Positions 36,647 to 47,959 of a DNA stretch of 64,000 nucleotides are shown here, piece by piece. Positions within the stretch are counted from its first letter, which is position 1. Each line of letters starts with the position of its first letter. Source of the stretch: Parelaphostrongylus tenuis. Taxonomy: Eukaryota; Nematoda; Chromadorea; Rhabditida; Metastrongylidae. A program made the position numbers and the translations under genes. The notes beneath the pieces were generated by a model that saw only the letters and a list, made by a program, of their open reading frames with translations, searched no databases and was not told where the DNA came from. The stretch covers positions 1-64,000 of the forward strand of contig JAHQIW010007302.1 in assembly GCA_019055375.1 (NCBI GenBank), given 5' to 3'.

Positions 36647-39600
36647 ACCTGATCTGATCGTCAACATCTCATCGGCGGGCGGTCTACAGTATACCTTCAA
36701 TGTTCCTTACGATGTTGGAAAAGCGGCGGTGCGTCGTTTACTTAAGCATTTGAACAGCGTTATGCTACAAATTCTCAAGCAACAGCGCGTAATCAAATCA
36801 GCACCTAATCAAATAACAAAATGGCCCTTCACTTAGGCTCCATAAATCGATGGTCGCGCCAATCCCCTCCTCCCCTCCTGCCGGCCCAGCCCTCGGCCCG
36901 TGAATTGGCCAATGTGTCGTTGCTCACGTGTTTCAATCAACTTTGTCTTCCCTGCTACACTGCGTAGAACCGTTCTTCCCAGACAATAGGCACTCCTTTG
37001 GAATTATTGAATATCACGCTGTCGAATGATTACCGGCAATCCAAAGAAAGAGCTATGTCTTGCGAGAAAAACACGTGAGCAGAACACGAGTGTTTTCCTT
37101 CTATTGAAGCGTTAGAATGAAAAATTTTCAAAAAACGGCCGTGCCCCGCGCTAAAGAGAGATTCACGCTTTGAGTCATTGCTAGCACTCCTATGAAAAGT
37201 TCTTGTTCGGCGAAAGGGATCAGTTTTGATTCCGTGGCGTCTAACGGAGAAGTTTCTCATTTTTCTGGCTGACACTTGCCCAGCTGAACGTGCATGTTGT
37301 CCAGCTTGAATAGAGAGACTCACGAAGTGAACACTTTCTGATCTTTGGTATTTCGTGATCGCTTTGTGATAGACGGCAGAAATTCGAAGACTTTTTCTTT
37401 TTTTGCTTTGCGAAGTCTAGAGGATAATGTGCGACACAACGGTGGAGAAAACTTGCCGTCTGGCGTGTATGGAAAATATATCGTATAAATTCTGAAATCA
37501 ACCAGATACCCCTACTAGGCTCGCATAAGGCGCAAACACATAACGTGGAAGATTTTACCGGTCAGTGATCTTTTGAGAAAAGAGGTGTCTCATGAATTGC
37601 TGAGGTACAGGCTACTTACTATCATCTTTCCCGTTCAAATCTTCCTTCGTTTTGTTATCGAAGGAATTTGCGTATCGTGGTGAGAAAAGTTTTGGAATAC
37701 GTTTGAATTCTACACTTACATCATGGCGTACCTGTGATGATTTGCTAGGAAAGCCTCGAACAGATTATAGCGTACGGGTGGTGCGTTTTAGGTTTGGTGT
37801 TACTGGTCACGAGTTTAAGTTATATTTTGTAGTTAGATCGAATGTCTGCTGATATGGCGGTTGAGTTGAAACCATATGGAGCTTCTGTAGTGTCACCATG
37901 ACCTGGTATAATCAGAACTGAACTCTCTGAGATGCTGCGTGATGAAAGCAAATTAGAAAAAATGGTCTAGCAGTCGAAGGTAGGCTTTATCATTGATTTT
38001 TTATTGTTAATTTTTCAAAATTCCGACTATACGGACAGTTTATTATTTCAACATGCTTATTTCAAATCAATTTGCTTGACGATCCTCGCAGGGAAGAAAA
38101 CATTTTCAGTGCTCATAATTGTCATGAGTTCAAATCGTGAACAACTGTAAGGGAACGGTGTTTCTGCAGAACCTGCATGACTAGATGGAACCTGCGTTGT
38201 CATCTAAGGATGGTTACATCAACGTAGAAGCGTTTTCATTTTATTCAACACGAACCGTCATCAAATTCTGTGGTTCCTTATTTTTTGACACTCGCGGCGG
38301 GTTAGCAATCAGTTCCGCTCACTCAGGGGACTCGAAAAATAATATGCTTTGTAGTGCTAGAAGCACTACAGCAGATATCATGTTGTGATCCATTCGTCGC
38401 AGTTCTAAAGGATACGCCATGTATTCGACTTCCCTAAGCATCGTTAGAGGTGGCTGAATGCATGTATGGTTTTTCTAATGACTTAGGTAGCCTATCAGTG
38501 TATCTACTCAGTGCTGCTGTCCTCCCAGGCGAGTCTGGTTGCGATTTGCTGGATCCGAGAGGGTTATCTTAATGTGTGGTCACATGAGATCTAATATTGA
38601 CCACAGGCCAATGTCAGAGCAGTTCTTACCATCGCGATATACGAGTAACATTCAGAGAATAATTGTTGTCAGTTACAATGTTTAATAGTTGTTTATGGAA
38701 TTTTGTTGCAGCATTGAATAGTTGGAAGGTGATAGTAAGTAGGCGTTATCAATGAGCGCTCCACCTACAAACCCGTTGCACATATCTGCCTTATGACGCT
38801 GAATATATTCATAACATATGCATCATATTTGGATAATCGAACGTTCATTTGCATTAATACCCGTTGACAAATTCACAGTACGAATAGCAACCCCTCAGAA
38901 ATCAACTATCAAGTGTTGCACAGCTGTGACAGTTTACGTGCTAGTTAGAAGTGCTTTACTTATAGTTTGAGAAAGTTCAATTGTGATTTCATTAGTAGAG
39001 AGCGTGACGTGGTCACAAAAGCCGACTTTTTGCATCTAAGCTCAGCTTGACAGCGCAATAATTATTTTTTTAACTCGTGAGCAATCACACGGTCGTGAAA
39101 AACTTTGTGCGGCTAACGTATTGTCGCCTTCGCCTTTCTCAGAGTCGGTGATCCGGGTCGATAGTCCGCTGTTATGTCCTCTCATGAGAGTCGTAATCGC
39201 ATCGAGTCGAAATCGGTATAGTATCACTCAAATGAAGTACATCAATCGGCGTTGCGCTTTCATACAGAACGGTTCTCAATAGTGTTTCTTCGTTGGTAGT
39301 CATTTATTTTTATCCGAACAGTTCACTCTTCAAACAAACGATGAAAGACGAAAATTAGCTATTGAGTCGATTAATTACCATCAATATTTAGTTTGTTTGT
39401 TAGAGAATGCGTTTATTAATATGTTCATTCTTTATTGTATTTTTGAGCAAGCACGAGGCCGTCGATAAGTTTTGTTCGGCTCTCGTTTCAAAGTTTTCGT
39501 CTTCTTTGAAGCGAGACTGATCCACGTTGATGGTTTACAGGTGGTTATTCTAACGATGTGGCTGTTCCCTCTCATAAAATCGAATCCAATGCAGTGGAAC

Positions 39601-40917
39601 ACCGTTTGATTGAAAGATCTTACCCACAGTGCCCTTTCAACAGGACATATGTTTACCAAAGGCCGGCATTCAATGTGACCTGAAGTTTTTGACGACACTT
39701 CGTTCGGCAGAAGGTGATGTCATTCTAGCTGCCACATAGCATAGTAATATGATTCTGACTTGTATATCTTTTATTCAACCTCGGCATAAGTAATCAATAT
39801 TTTCGTTGACCGTCAATCGTACACTGCATTAGAAATCAGTTTCATCGCGTGGACGTCTCAACGTTTTAGTCTTTTTCTTCGTGTGTAATTTGTTTATCGA
39901 GATACACCATTTTCCCAAAGTAGGATTCTCAAATTTATGTGGAAATCTTTGTAGAGAGGAAGGATCCAGCATAATTAAGGTATAAAAGTAGAAACATGTA
40001 TATTCCTTCTCTTCGCAGGTCAATCCAAAAATAAGAAATTTATGTCGTCTTAGAGACCGTAGTTGAATCATGGTCCGGTATTGATCGGTTTTGTGTTGAA
40101 ATTCATTAAAATTCATTGTATAGACATTTATTTCAGGATCAGCTGGATAAGGCTTTCAAGCAGAGCGAGTCTACCGAATTCGTAGGTAAGGCCGTTGTGG
40201 CGTTAGCTGCAGATGCAAAAGTACAAAAAAGTCAGGAAAACTTTGATGACTTACGACCTTGCTAACGAATATGGTTTCAAGGACATTGACGATGAGTCAA
40301 TTTTATATGAACTAATCGAAAATTTTTATTCTGAAAATCCTATTTCTAAGTATTCCAACCTTATGAGATGACGTGCGATTGTCTCGTAACTTGGAAACCG
40401 CCCTTCCATTTCCGGCAAAAAAATCCAATTTTTTTTGTTTCGTAAGAACTTTTGAGTTAATACAGTTTTTTTTCGTAAAGTTGTGGTTTTTTCCTTCGAA
40501 AAAAGCGAGGTTTTAGGAATCATTAGCGTTAATCTTGCTAAAGTTAATCATATAGGAGTTTCATCAGTGATATTTTTTCATGGTTCTTCGATGATAATGT
40601 TTTCTGAAACTTGATCACCTGAATTTCTATTGGATCACTCACCAATCTGCGTAACCGTCGGAACGGCCTGCTGACGGTCATAATAACCCTCATGGTCCGC
40701 AAACGGTTTGTATAATTTACTTCCTATACCGTTTTTTTTCATCGCTTAAACATTCTTCCATATTTTAGGTAGCTTACCAATGGATAATCGTCGCGTCTCG
40801 AAGGCTCTTGAATTCTTCGGATTCAGTAGAATTGCCTCCATCATTCCCACCTTCCTCAGAATTCCTCTGTGGGGCATGCATTTTTCCTCGTATAAATTCC
40901 CTTATAGGATATGGTAG
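36647..40917 (+). pseudogene. DHRS1-like short-chain dehydrogenase relic, copy 2
   Basis: Four exons are present. 36,647-36,728 has NISSAGG and YDVGK, with its frame intact. 37,833-37,979 has DRMSADMAVELKPYG. 40,137-40,291 has DQLDKAFKQSESTEFVGKAV. 40,769-40,917 is the C-terminal exon, with SLPMDNRRV, FLRIPLWGMH and a TAG stop. Exon 2 has Trp changed to TGA at 37,899-37,901 and a TAG at 37,968-37,970. Exon 3 has lost one base near 40,230, and its donor reads ATGAGT where copy 1 has GTGAGG. The N-terminal cofactor-binding exons were not found. Two nonsense substitutions plus a dead donor make this a true pseudogene whatever the indel quality. The phases of exons 3 and 4 still match (GAC-G/GT). 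Confidence 0.85.
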
Positions 40918-42158
40918 ATTTCATATCACTGTAATTTGTAGATTTTTTTAGTTAAAGCGTTTAGAGTTTTTTGCAGCACTATGCAACAAACCACGCCTTT
41001 TTATACTCACAAAAGTGCTGTAGTCTTTTCTACCTCGTGTTTATACTTATTTAGTGTTTTGCATCGTTTAACTTTCAATCGCCGACATCAAAAAAATGTT
41101 CCAGTCTGCAAAAGTCATCTTTTTTTTTTGTTCTCTGCTCTACTGTTTTGCAATTTGATCTGAGTGTAATAATAAAGTTTTCAGAGCTCCAGGTAGCTAT
41201 TTTGTTATTTACTGCTTGTTTACATAGTTGCATAGCACTATATGAATCACGAAAATGCATTCACAATTACCGTTAGGTCTGTGTCTTCTTCATCGAGGAA
41301 ATTCTTGTGCTTACGGAATTCCAAGATAGTTGACTAGAATGGTCCTCGAGGACATTGGCGCCTAGTTACTGAATTCACTTCTAGCTAAACTTCAGGATGT
41401 TTGTCAATACTGTTATCGTCGTCGCTAATATTTATCATAGTTTGATTTATGTCTTAACGTTTCCTTAACCATATGAAGCCTTACACTTCATATTTCCCTA
41501 ACCGAAGTACAACGCTTGGGACCCACTCATTCTCGTCATTGGTCTAGTTTTTACGAATACGTGTACTAAATTGGTGTATACTTTATCTAAACAGTGAGCT
41601 GACTAGAAAGTATTGCGATTAGAGCATCAGATAGATTAGTGCTACAATGATTCTGTTCGAGGCTATCATAGACCTGGGAATAAAGCTTCTCACCTGCTGC
41701 AACAGTTTCTATTGAACTGTTTTCAGTCAAGCTGTTTTGGACCATATATTTGTTTTAAAGCTACTAAGTGTGACAGTTGTCACATAACGAATCTCACCTC
41801 GTCCTCTTAGAAACACAAGGAAAAATCTAGCGTCTAAGAGTTGTAAATCACTGCTTGCATTACAAGACGTGATGCAGATAGGTAGCAGCTTCCTAAGACG
41901 ATTCAAAATCATGGACCTTCAAAGGAGCATTAGGTGAATAGTCAAAATCATGGCCTTTGGCAAGGTAAAACTGGTGCGTGGTGATTCTGGTGCTCTCTGC
42001 AACAAAACTACACTAGCCTTGTTTTGCGTTACTAAAAAACCAAATCAGTCTGTCGAACGACGAATGTTCTTGTTTCTAGGATTTTTTCCCTTCTTCTTCA
42101 AAACTCCTTCCAAAATCCTTATGAAATATTGCTAAGATAGTTGACGTTCGTGTTTAGC

Positions 42159-42364
42159 CAATCCTCTCGGGGTGCTGCAGTCCACCCACTTAAAGTAGGC
42201 ATCGACGAACGATTTACGCAATTGCCGTCAAGTGAAAAAAATCACTGGATCCGCGGTGTGGTACACTCGATTGCTCTTGTCTGGTATTTTCGAAACATTA
42301 TAACGTTTGATTTGGAAGTTCGTCGTCGCATAAGTAAGGGGACTGGAGCACTTCGAGAGGATTG
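42159..42364. mobile_element. Short terminal-inverted-repeat element in x2
   Basis: It is the counterpart of 357-566. The left end is CAATCCTCTCGGGGTGC and the right end GGGGACTGGAGCACTTCG with GAGAGGATTG. It was duplicated with the block rather than inserted independently. Confidence 0.5.
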
Positions 42365-42824
42365 GGTTAAAAGGATCTACGCCATATCTCGCATTCTGTT
42401 CATGCATGCGAGATTATATGTGCTGCTGATCTGCAATAAAAACTGAAAGACTCGCAAAGCACTAAACAGTGAACAGAAATAATACTTCACCTTCTGCTTA
42501 CTTTTTGTTTCATTCCACATCAGTGTGCCATGTGAATTACAACCACTAGAATGCTCTGATAAAGCGGCGAGTACTCAAGCGAAAGTATTCTCCATGCAAA
42601 AGAATTTTATACTACGTTACCATCTGCTGAAGTTATGAAAGTGTTCCACTGAGTGAATTTCGTGACAATTTGAGTACTCTAGGCTGTGAAAAAAGCGAAA
42701 ACCAAAATATGAACGAATAGCTCAAGGAATAGATCTTCTTCATAAGTTCATTACAATCTCGTGCCTAATTTCTAGATCAAAGAGAGCACCTTACGTGAAG
42801 AAAAAGAGTATTCTGCATACTGCG

Positions 42825-43010
42825 TAACAGAAACAACGCCCTATTGAACTCCACAGCTAGGCTATCATCGTGACTGCCAGGATACTCGCTCAATCACTAT
42901 TCTACGACGTTCAAGAAGAAGACGAAAAACGAAGTGAATGCTACAAGTACTGGAATCGGCACAACGAGAAAAAAATACTGTGATGACGTTTTAAATATAT
43001 AAATAGATAA
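42825..43010 (+). repeat. SINE-like repeat (family S), partial copy in x2
   Basis: It is the counterpart of 1,023-1,215, with CAACGCCCTATTGAAC, TTCAAGAAGAAGACGAA and GAATGCTACAAGTACTGG. Confidence 0.5.
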
Positions 43011-44510
43011 CTGTGTTACAGGTAATTCTAGACTTTAAAGTATAACAGTTTCTTTTCCAGAACATTTCTTTAACGCATACTAATGGCTAATGCTCAACAC
43101 ATCAACAATGGACGCGTCCTTTATTGGAAAATGTCTTTTGAAAGCGATTCTTATTGTCACAGATATGTTGTATCAAATTTAGTATCTATTTGAAGTATTC
43201 AACAAACAGTAAAAGCACGGTGAGTTAGTTTCTTGTAATCGATTCGTCTTTCTTTTTGTTTGAGAAAGAGAATTTCACCAAAGGTGGACTTGAAAAGATA
43301 AAGTTTCAAGCTAAGTAATTGACTATGCATCGACACGTGTACATACGAGACGAATTATGCAAAATGCACGTGACCTCTACGAATCTCATTCGTTACTGGC
43401 CTTTTCAAGAGAAAATACTAAGCCTTAGAATAAATACTGCCTTCTTTTTCAACAAGGCTCGAGGATTGTAATATACAATCTATCCCAATAGCTGGTGGAT
43501 TTCAGCTATTCCAGAGCTCTGAGTAATCAAGTTGCTTAGTCGGCCAAAGCCTCCACAGTCTCAACAGAAAAGTCCGAATTCCTAAATTACAACTGCACTT
43601 GAGTCAGACGTTACTTTTCTGCACACTCACCACTTTTTAGGTGTATTCCTCTGAATACTTCACACAGAGGACAAAGATGTTAATTTGCCAACTACCAGTT
43701 TGCTAGTTCAACCGTCTGTCATTTTCGAAATTATTTTTGCTAGTAGATGTAGGACTCTTTCTGTATTGGGTTGTTGCTTTCTGCAACACTATTGCTTCAT
43801 TAAGTTTTTTTTTTTCCTAATTCAAACCGAGTAATTTATATTAAAACAAGTCTGGATTAAAATGAAATGGACTACCGCAAAGTGATGTTTTGATTCGAAT
43901 CGTCACTTTTTTAAAAACTGTATTGGACCACAGTATCACACCCACCGCATAATCCTGGTGTTGCTTCATAGATTATCTTTTCCTCACCCTAATGGAGCAT
44001 ATACGGAAAAAGGCATTCGAAGACAACCAGCTCAAAAGTGACCCCAGCGACTTTTTCTACTATCAGCCCCAATCTGTTTGGGCCCAAAGTAGATAATTGT
44101 TTCCAACAAATGCTTCCCTAACATTGATCATGTTGGTGATTATACTGTTAACTAAGTGTTTTCCAATATAAGGGCGAGAGTGTCGAATTACGAAAGACAT
44201 CATGCGACAGCACAATAGTTCACAGAACATGAGACAATGTTCGGAGCAGGTATTCGAAGATATATTGTTCATGTTCTTACCAGTAGAAAAGAGGTATGAA
44301 TTTTCTATGAACGCTGGATAAAGCTAAATAAAAAGTTTCATGTTGTTGCAGATCGTGTCGTTTCATCACTAGCTCAAGAATGAATATCTTCGCTACAGCA
44401 TTCTTCTCAAACTTTCGTACTGATGGTCTGCTTAGTTGGCGGTTTCCCGTCAGTGCACAGAAAATACCACTGGCATCGAGTTTTCACATGAGAGTTGTGC
44501 AGATATACCC

Positions 44511-44634
44511 AATGATAAGGAGTGATGTTCAAAACATTTGCGTCAGCTGGGATTCGAGCCCACATCTCACCGTTTCCGGGTGCGCGTGCTAAACCGTTAC
44601 ACTACCGAGGCCCGTTTTGCACAACACTCTTTCC
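44511..44634 (-). repeat. Half of the tRNA-SINE palindrome
   Basis: Only the left (minus-strand) arm is present, from AATGATAAGGAGTGATG to GTTTTGCACAACACTCTTTCC. At this point, the centre of the palindrome in the two full copies, the sequence switches to segment w2. Read on the minus strand, a T stem and loop with CTCGAATCCC and an acceptor pairing GCGTCAGC can still be drawn. Confidence 0.7.
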
Positions 44635-45570
44635 ATTCATTCAGGCTTCCAATAACCATTCGATAACACAATTATGAAAGATTCTGACGATATGCTTGGT
44701 TTTCAAAAAATTTCTCTCTACGCTGTTACGGTTTTAAAAAAGTCAAGTGTCACAGTCGTCACTGTGTCGATCGTGCAGCGCAATTCACATGTGGAGGGCG
44801 ATGCAGGCCGAATGCGAAATCCAGCATTTTTTTGGCTGGGACAACACAAAAAGAAGTTTTTTTGAAAACCAGGCACATCATTGAAATTGTTGAGATTGTG
44901 TTATCAAATGGTAATTGGGCTTGGATGGAAGGCTGTGTTCAGTGGAAAACACTTGAATGTGCGATAGTTTCATTCTTAATGCTATAGCACATTGAGAAAT
45001 TTTTTTCAGGAAGCAAGCGCCATTGAAACTCTCGAAATCTAAACTATAGATTGGATAATAGAAGCTGATGGCTTGATGCCAATGTTGCGAAATGCATTCA
45101 CATACCGGTGCGAGCTCTGCACGCCGTATGTGAAATACAATCTTGATTTCAGTGTTGAAGCACAACAAAAGTTTATTTAGTAATCCAAGAAGCAGTTAAA
45201 TTTGGCAGGATTTGTGCTTTGAATAATTACTAAATTTTTTTGGAAAGCTTTGCCTAGTTGAAAGAATCTAGGCTTACGTGTCAAGAAAATTCTAGGTTCT
45301 TTTTTGCCAGACGGCGACAAATAAATATTCGACCCCATTTGCTGGACATGAACTTTGCATAAAAGTTTCACTAGGCATTGGAAAGCGTAACTCTCTGGCT
45401 AAAGTGATAAGTAGCCGGCTCTTCAAGGCACACTCTTATGACGCCGTAAAATCGAAAATAAAATCATGTTCTTCACCCGTCGCTTGTCTTCATTTGAATC
45501 TCGCACATAGTCCGCTGATAGCACGAAAAACATGTGAACGTGCACAGAAAACTTCGTGGTATCTGGCCGA
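44635..45570. repeat. Segment w, copy 2
   Basis: It aligns with 27,050-27,970 and then jumps to the part of z corresponding to about 28,810, so about 0.8 kb present in w1/z2 is deleted. It carries a family R piece near 45,475-45,555. No gene is seen. Confidence 0.7.
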
Positions 45571-45584
45571 TTGTTTCTGAGTCG

Positions 45585-45880
45585 GCGCTATCCCATCTTG
45601 CTTCAAGACGACGCAAGGCTACATGTCGCCGAATTGACAAAGAGGAGGTTGAAAACTGGGCTGAGAGTTCCTGGATCATCCACCGTGCAGTACTGACTTT
45701 TCGTCGTTTGACTATCTCATTCGAATGCTGAAGCATCCTGAGCAAGACTATATTATAGGGCATCAATCATTTGTTTTGAAAATTGACAAGTTTCCTTGAA
45801 TCCAAGGATGGCGAATTCAGCAGCACTGAGTACTTACTACTGCCTACAAGATGACAGAAATGTGTTCACGCTGATAACGC
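45585..45880 (+). pseudogene. mariner-family transposase relic, copy 3
   Basis: It reads LLQDDARLHVAELTKRRL with the DNA motif changed to DDA, followed by a frame change and MLKHPEQDYII. Of the three relics it lies closest to the truncated start of its block. It contains frameshifts and stops. Confidence 0.7.
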
Positions 45881-47959
45881 ATAGTTTGAATAGTGTTGTT
45901 AAGCAATTTCAATCACGTCTAGTTGATAAATCTGGTGTCTATTGCTCTAATATCAAAACTTATGAGGAGACCTGATATTGCGTGGGCTAGAGCTTGATCT
46001 CAGAATATTGGTAGCCATTTGATAGCGTGAATTTCGAAGATATAAAGCAAATTTCGGCGATTCCAGAGCTTTATTCGTTCTCTGGAGAGGCCGTCTTAAT
46101 GAACAGTAGCAAGAAAAACAAGAATGGGACGCAAACAAGACGAGCATTGCTTGTCGGCTGACGTGGGTTGTTGTGAATCGATAAACCGAGCAGCTGCGAT
46201 CCTCACGTTAGAGAAAGTTTTTTGCGATTTTTCTCCGGATTAATGAGAAAGGTCTAGATAAAAATTATGACTCTGATAAAGCAAGATTTCCTTTGCACCT
46301 GCATGCATTTTGCGTAATAGGTTTAAGCTGTTCAAAGCCTCGGCTTACTGACGAGTTCCATTTGACAAAATTCTACTGCGAACTTGTTCTTCTCGCTCAG
46401 AAATTCATTTGAGGCAACACGGAACTTCTCATTCGGTTTAAAAAAAATAGTGCCGATAATTCTACGTCTTTGATGACACTCTCGATTTGTCATCTACAAA
46501 GAAGAGTTATGCGGAACTTTTTTGTAGGCATGGTCTGTCTAGAAAGAAGTTGGAAACTTCAAACACACTGACAGATGATTTGTATTGACTTCCTGCTATA
46601 TGATAATAGATCCTTGACTTTTCCAAAAAACCCTTTTCCAAAAAACCCCTCCCAAATTCTACAGAATCCAAGAGCATTAGTAGAAAGTTTGCAGTTGTTA
46701 AAAAAATGATGTAAAATTTAGTCGCCATATAACATATACAAGGACAAAGTTTATTTCTGTGGATTTAGCAGAAAAATTGCAAAAATCAACAGCGCTTCAT
46801 AAATACCTGGCCTTGTCAACTTGAAGCAAACTTAACAAAAGCTGCAGCTCATAATTGTCTCGATCACGTTCTTAGGAACATCAGCTTCATTTTCTCATCT
46901 TAGTGTATTGGCAACTTCAGCAGAATCAAGGATTGTTCTCCTTTGAAACAGAACTCCGTGCTTCTCAAAACTATAATTTCTATTATTCAAAGCGCTACTT
47001 CATATTTCGTTCCTTCTATGAGTAGAGCTCTATAACCATCTTGTCCTTTCTTCGGTTTCTGATTTCTATCAAGAAATCCAACAGATATTGTTCCTTTTAC
47101 CATTATTCACTGAGCTTACAGAAAGAGTTGATAGCTATCATGTTTTTATGGATTAATAATACTATCATAGTGCTGAGGGCAGACACCAATGGAAACACCA
47201 ATGTCACTTCGCAACGTTTCGCTTTTGTCAATCGATTTCTCCTTCAATAAAGTTGTTTCGAAAGTTCATTCCTAACGGGGTGTTTCTTTTAGTGCGAATT
47301 ACCTTATTCTTAGGAAAGTCAGAATTTATGACGCATCAAAGCAATAAATGGTGAAAAGCGAATTTGAGACACGCTCTAAATTGGTTCACGCAACGAAGTG
47401 TTTTTCTCAGGAAACACATATAACTCGCTCTTGTTCATAATTTGACAATTTTTTACTAACTAGTGTTATGCGCTTTTAATTAAGAAATCGCCTATAATGT
47501 CACACTTGACGGATTTTGTTTAGAATATATTGCAATAAAAAGTATAAGAATCTTGAAACTCTTAGAAAACTGCTAGAACGTCTGCCATCCCACTTTAGCG
47601 ACATTGTGTTTAGCTCTGAATCGTTCTTTGCCGTAAAAGCGATATGTAGCAAAAAGTTGTTGACAAATGAATTAAAGTTGAAGGCTTGAATCAACTTCAA
47701 ACCTTTGATTAACTATACTAGGCGCTGCATGTTATCCACTACATAGGCCCTTGCTCTGTGTTCCTACCAACCGCATTCGAATTCTTTTTTTTTTTCTGCT
47801 ATAGTTAATCATCCGTCAACGGTATTCACACAGAGAGCATAAAGGCATAAACTTCGGTTAGGCTGAAGAAATGGTTTTGAATCGAAGATGGTTTTTCTTC
47901 AGCCGAGTGTACACCATTTGCTAGATTTATAGGAACTGGAAATGAGCAGTTCCAAAATT

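Larger units (their letters stand above)
28236..41795. repeat. Segmental duplication block z, copy 2
   Basis: The most complete copy of z. It has the mariner relic, the secreted-protein pseudogene, and the SDR relic including its last exon, and it continues without a break into x2. Offsets to z1 drift only from about 19,085 to 19,250 bases over 11 kb, so the copies are colinear with small indels. Intergenic parts (29.2-31.1, 33.6-36.6, 41.0-41.8 kb) show no further genes. Confidence 0.85.
41796..44510. repeat. Segmental duplication block x, copy 2
   Basis: It aligns with 1-2,704, with many substitutions and small indels and about the same total length. It contains the inverted-repeat element (42,159-42,364) and a family S SINE fragment. 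I see no coding exon conserved between the two copies. Confidence 0.85.
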
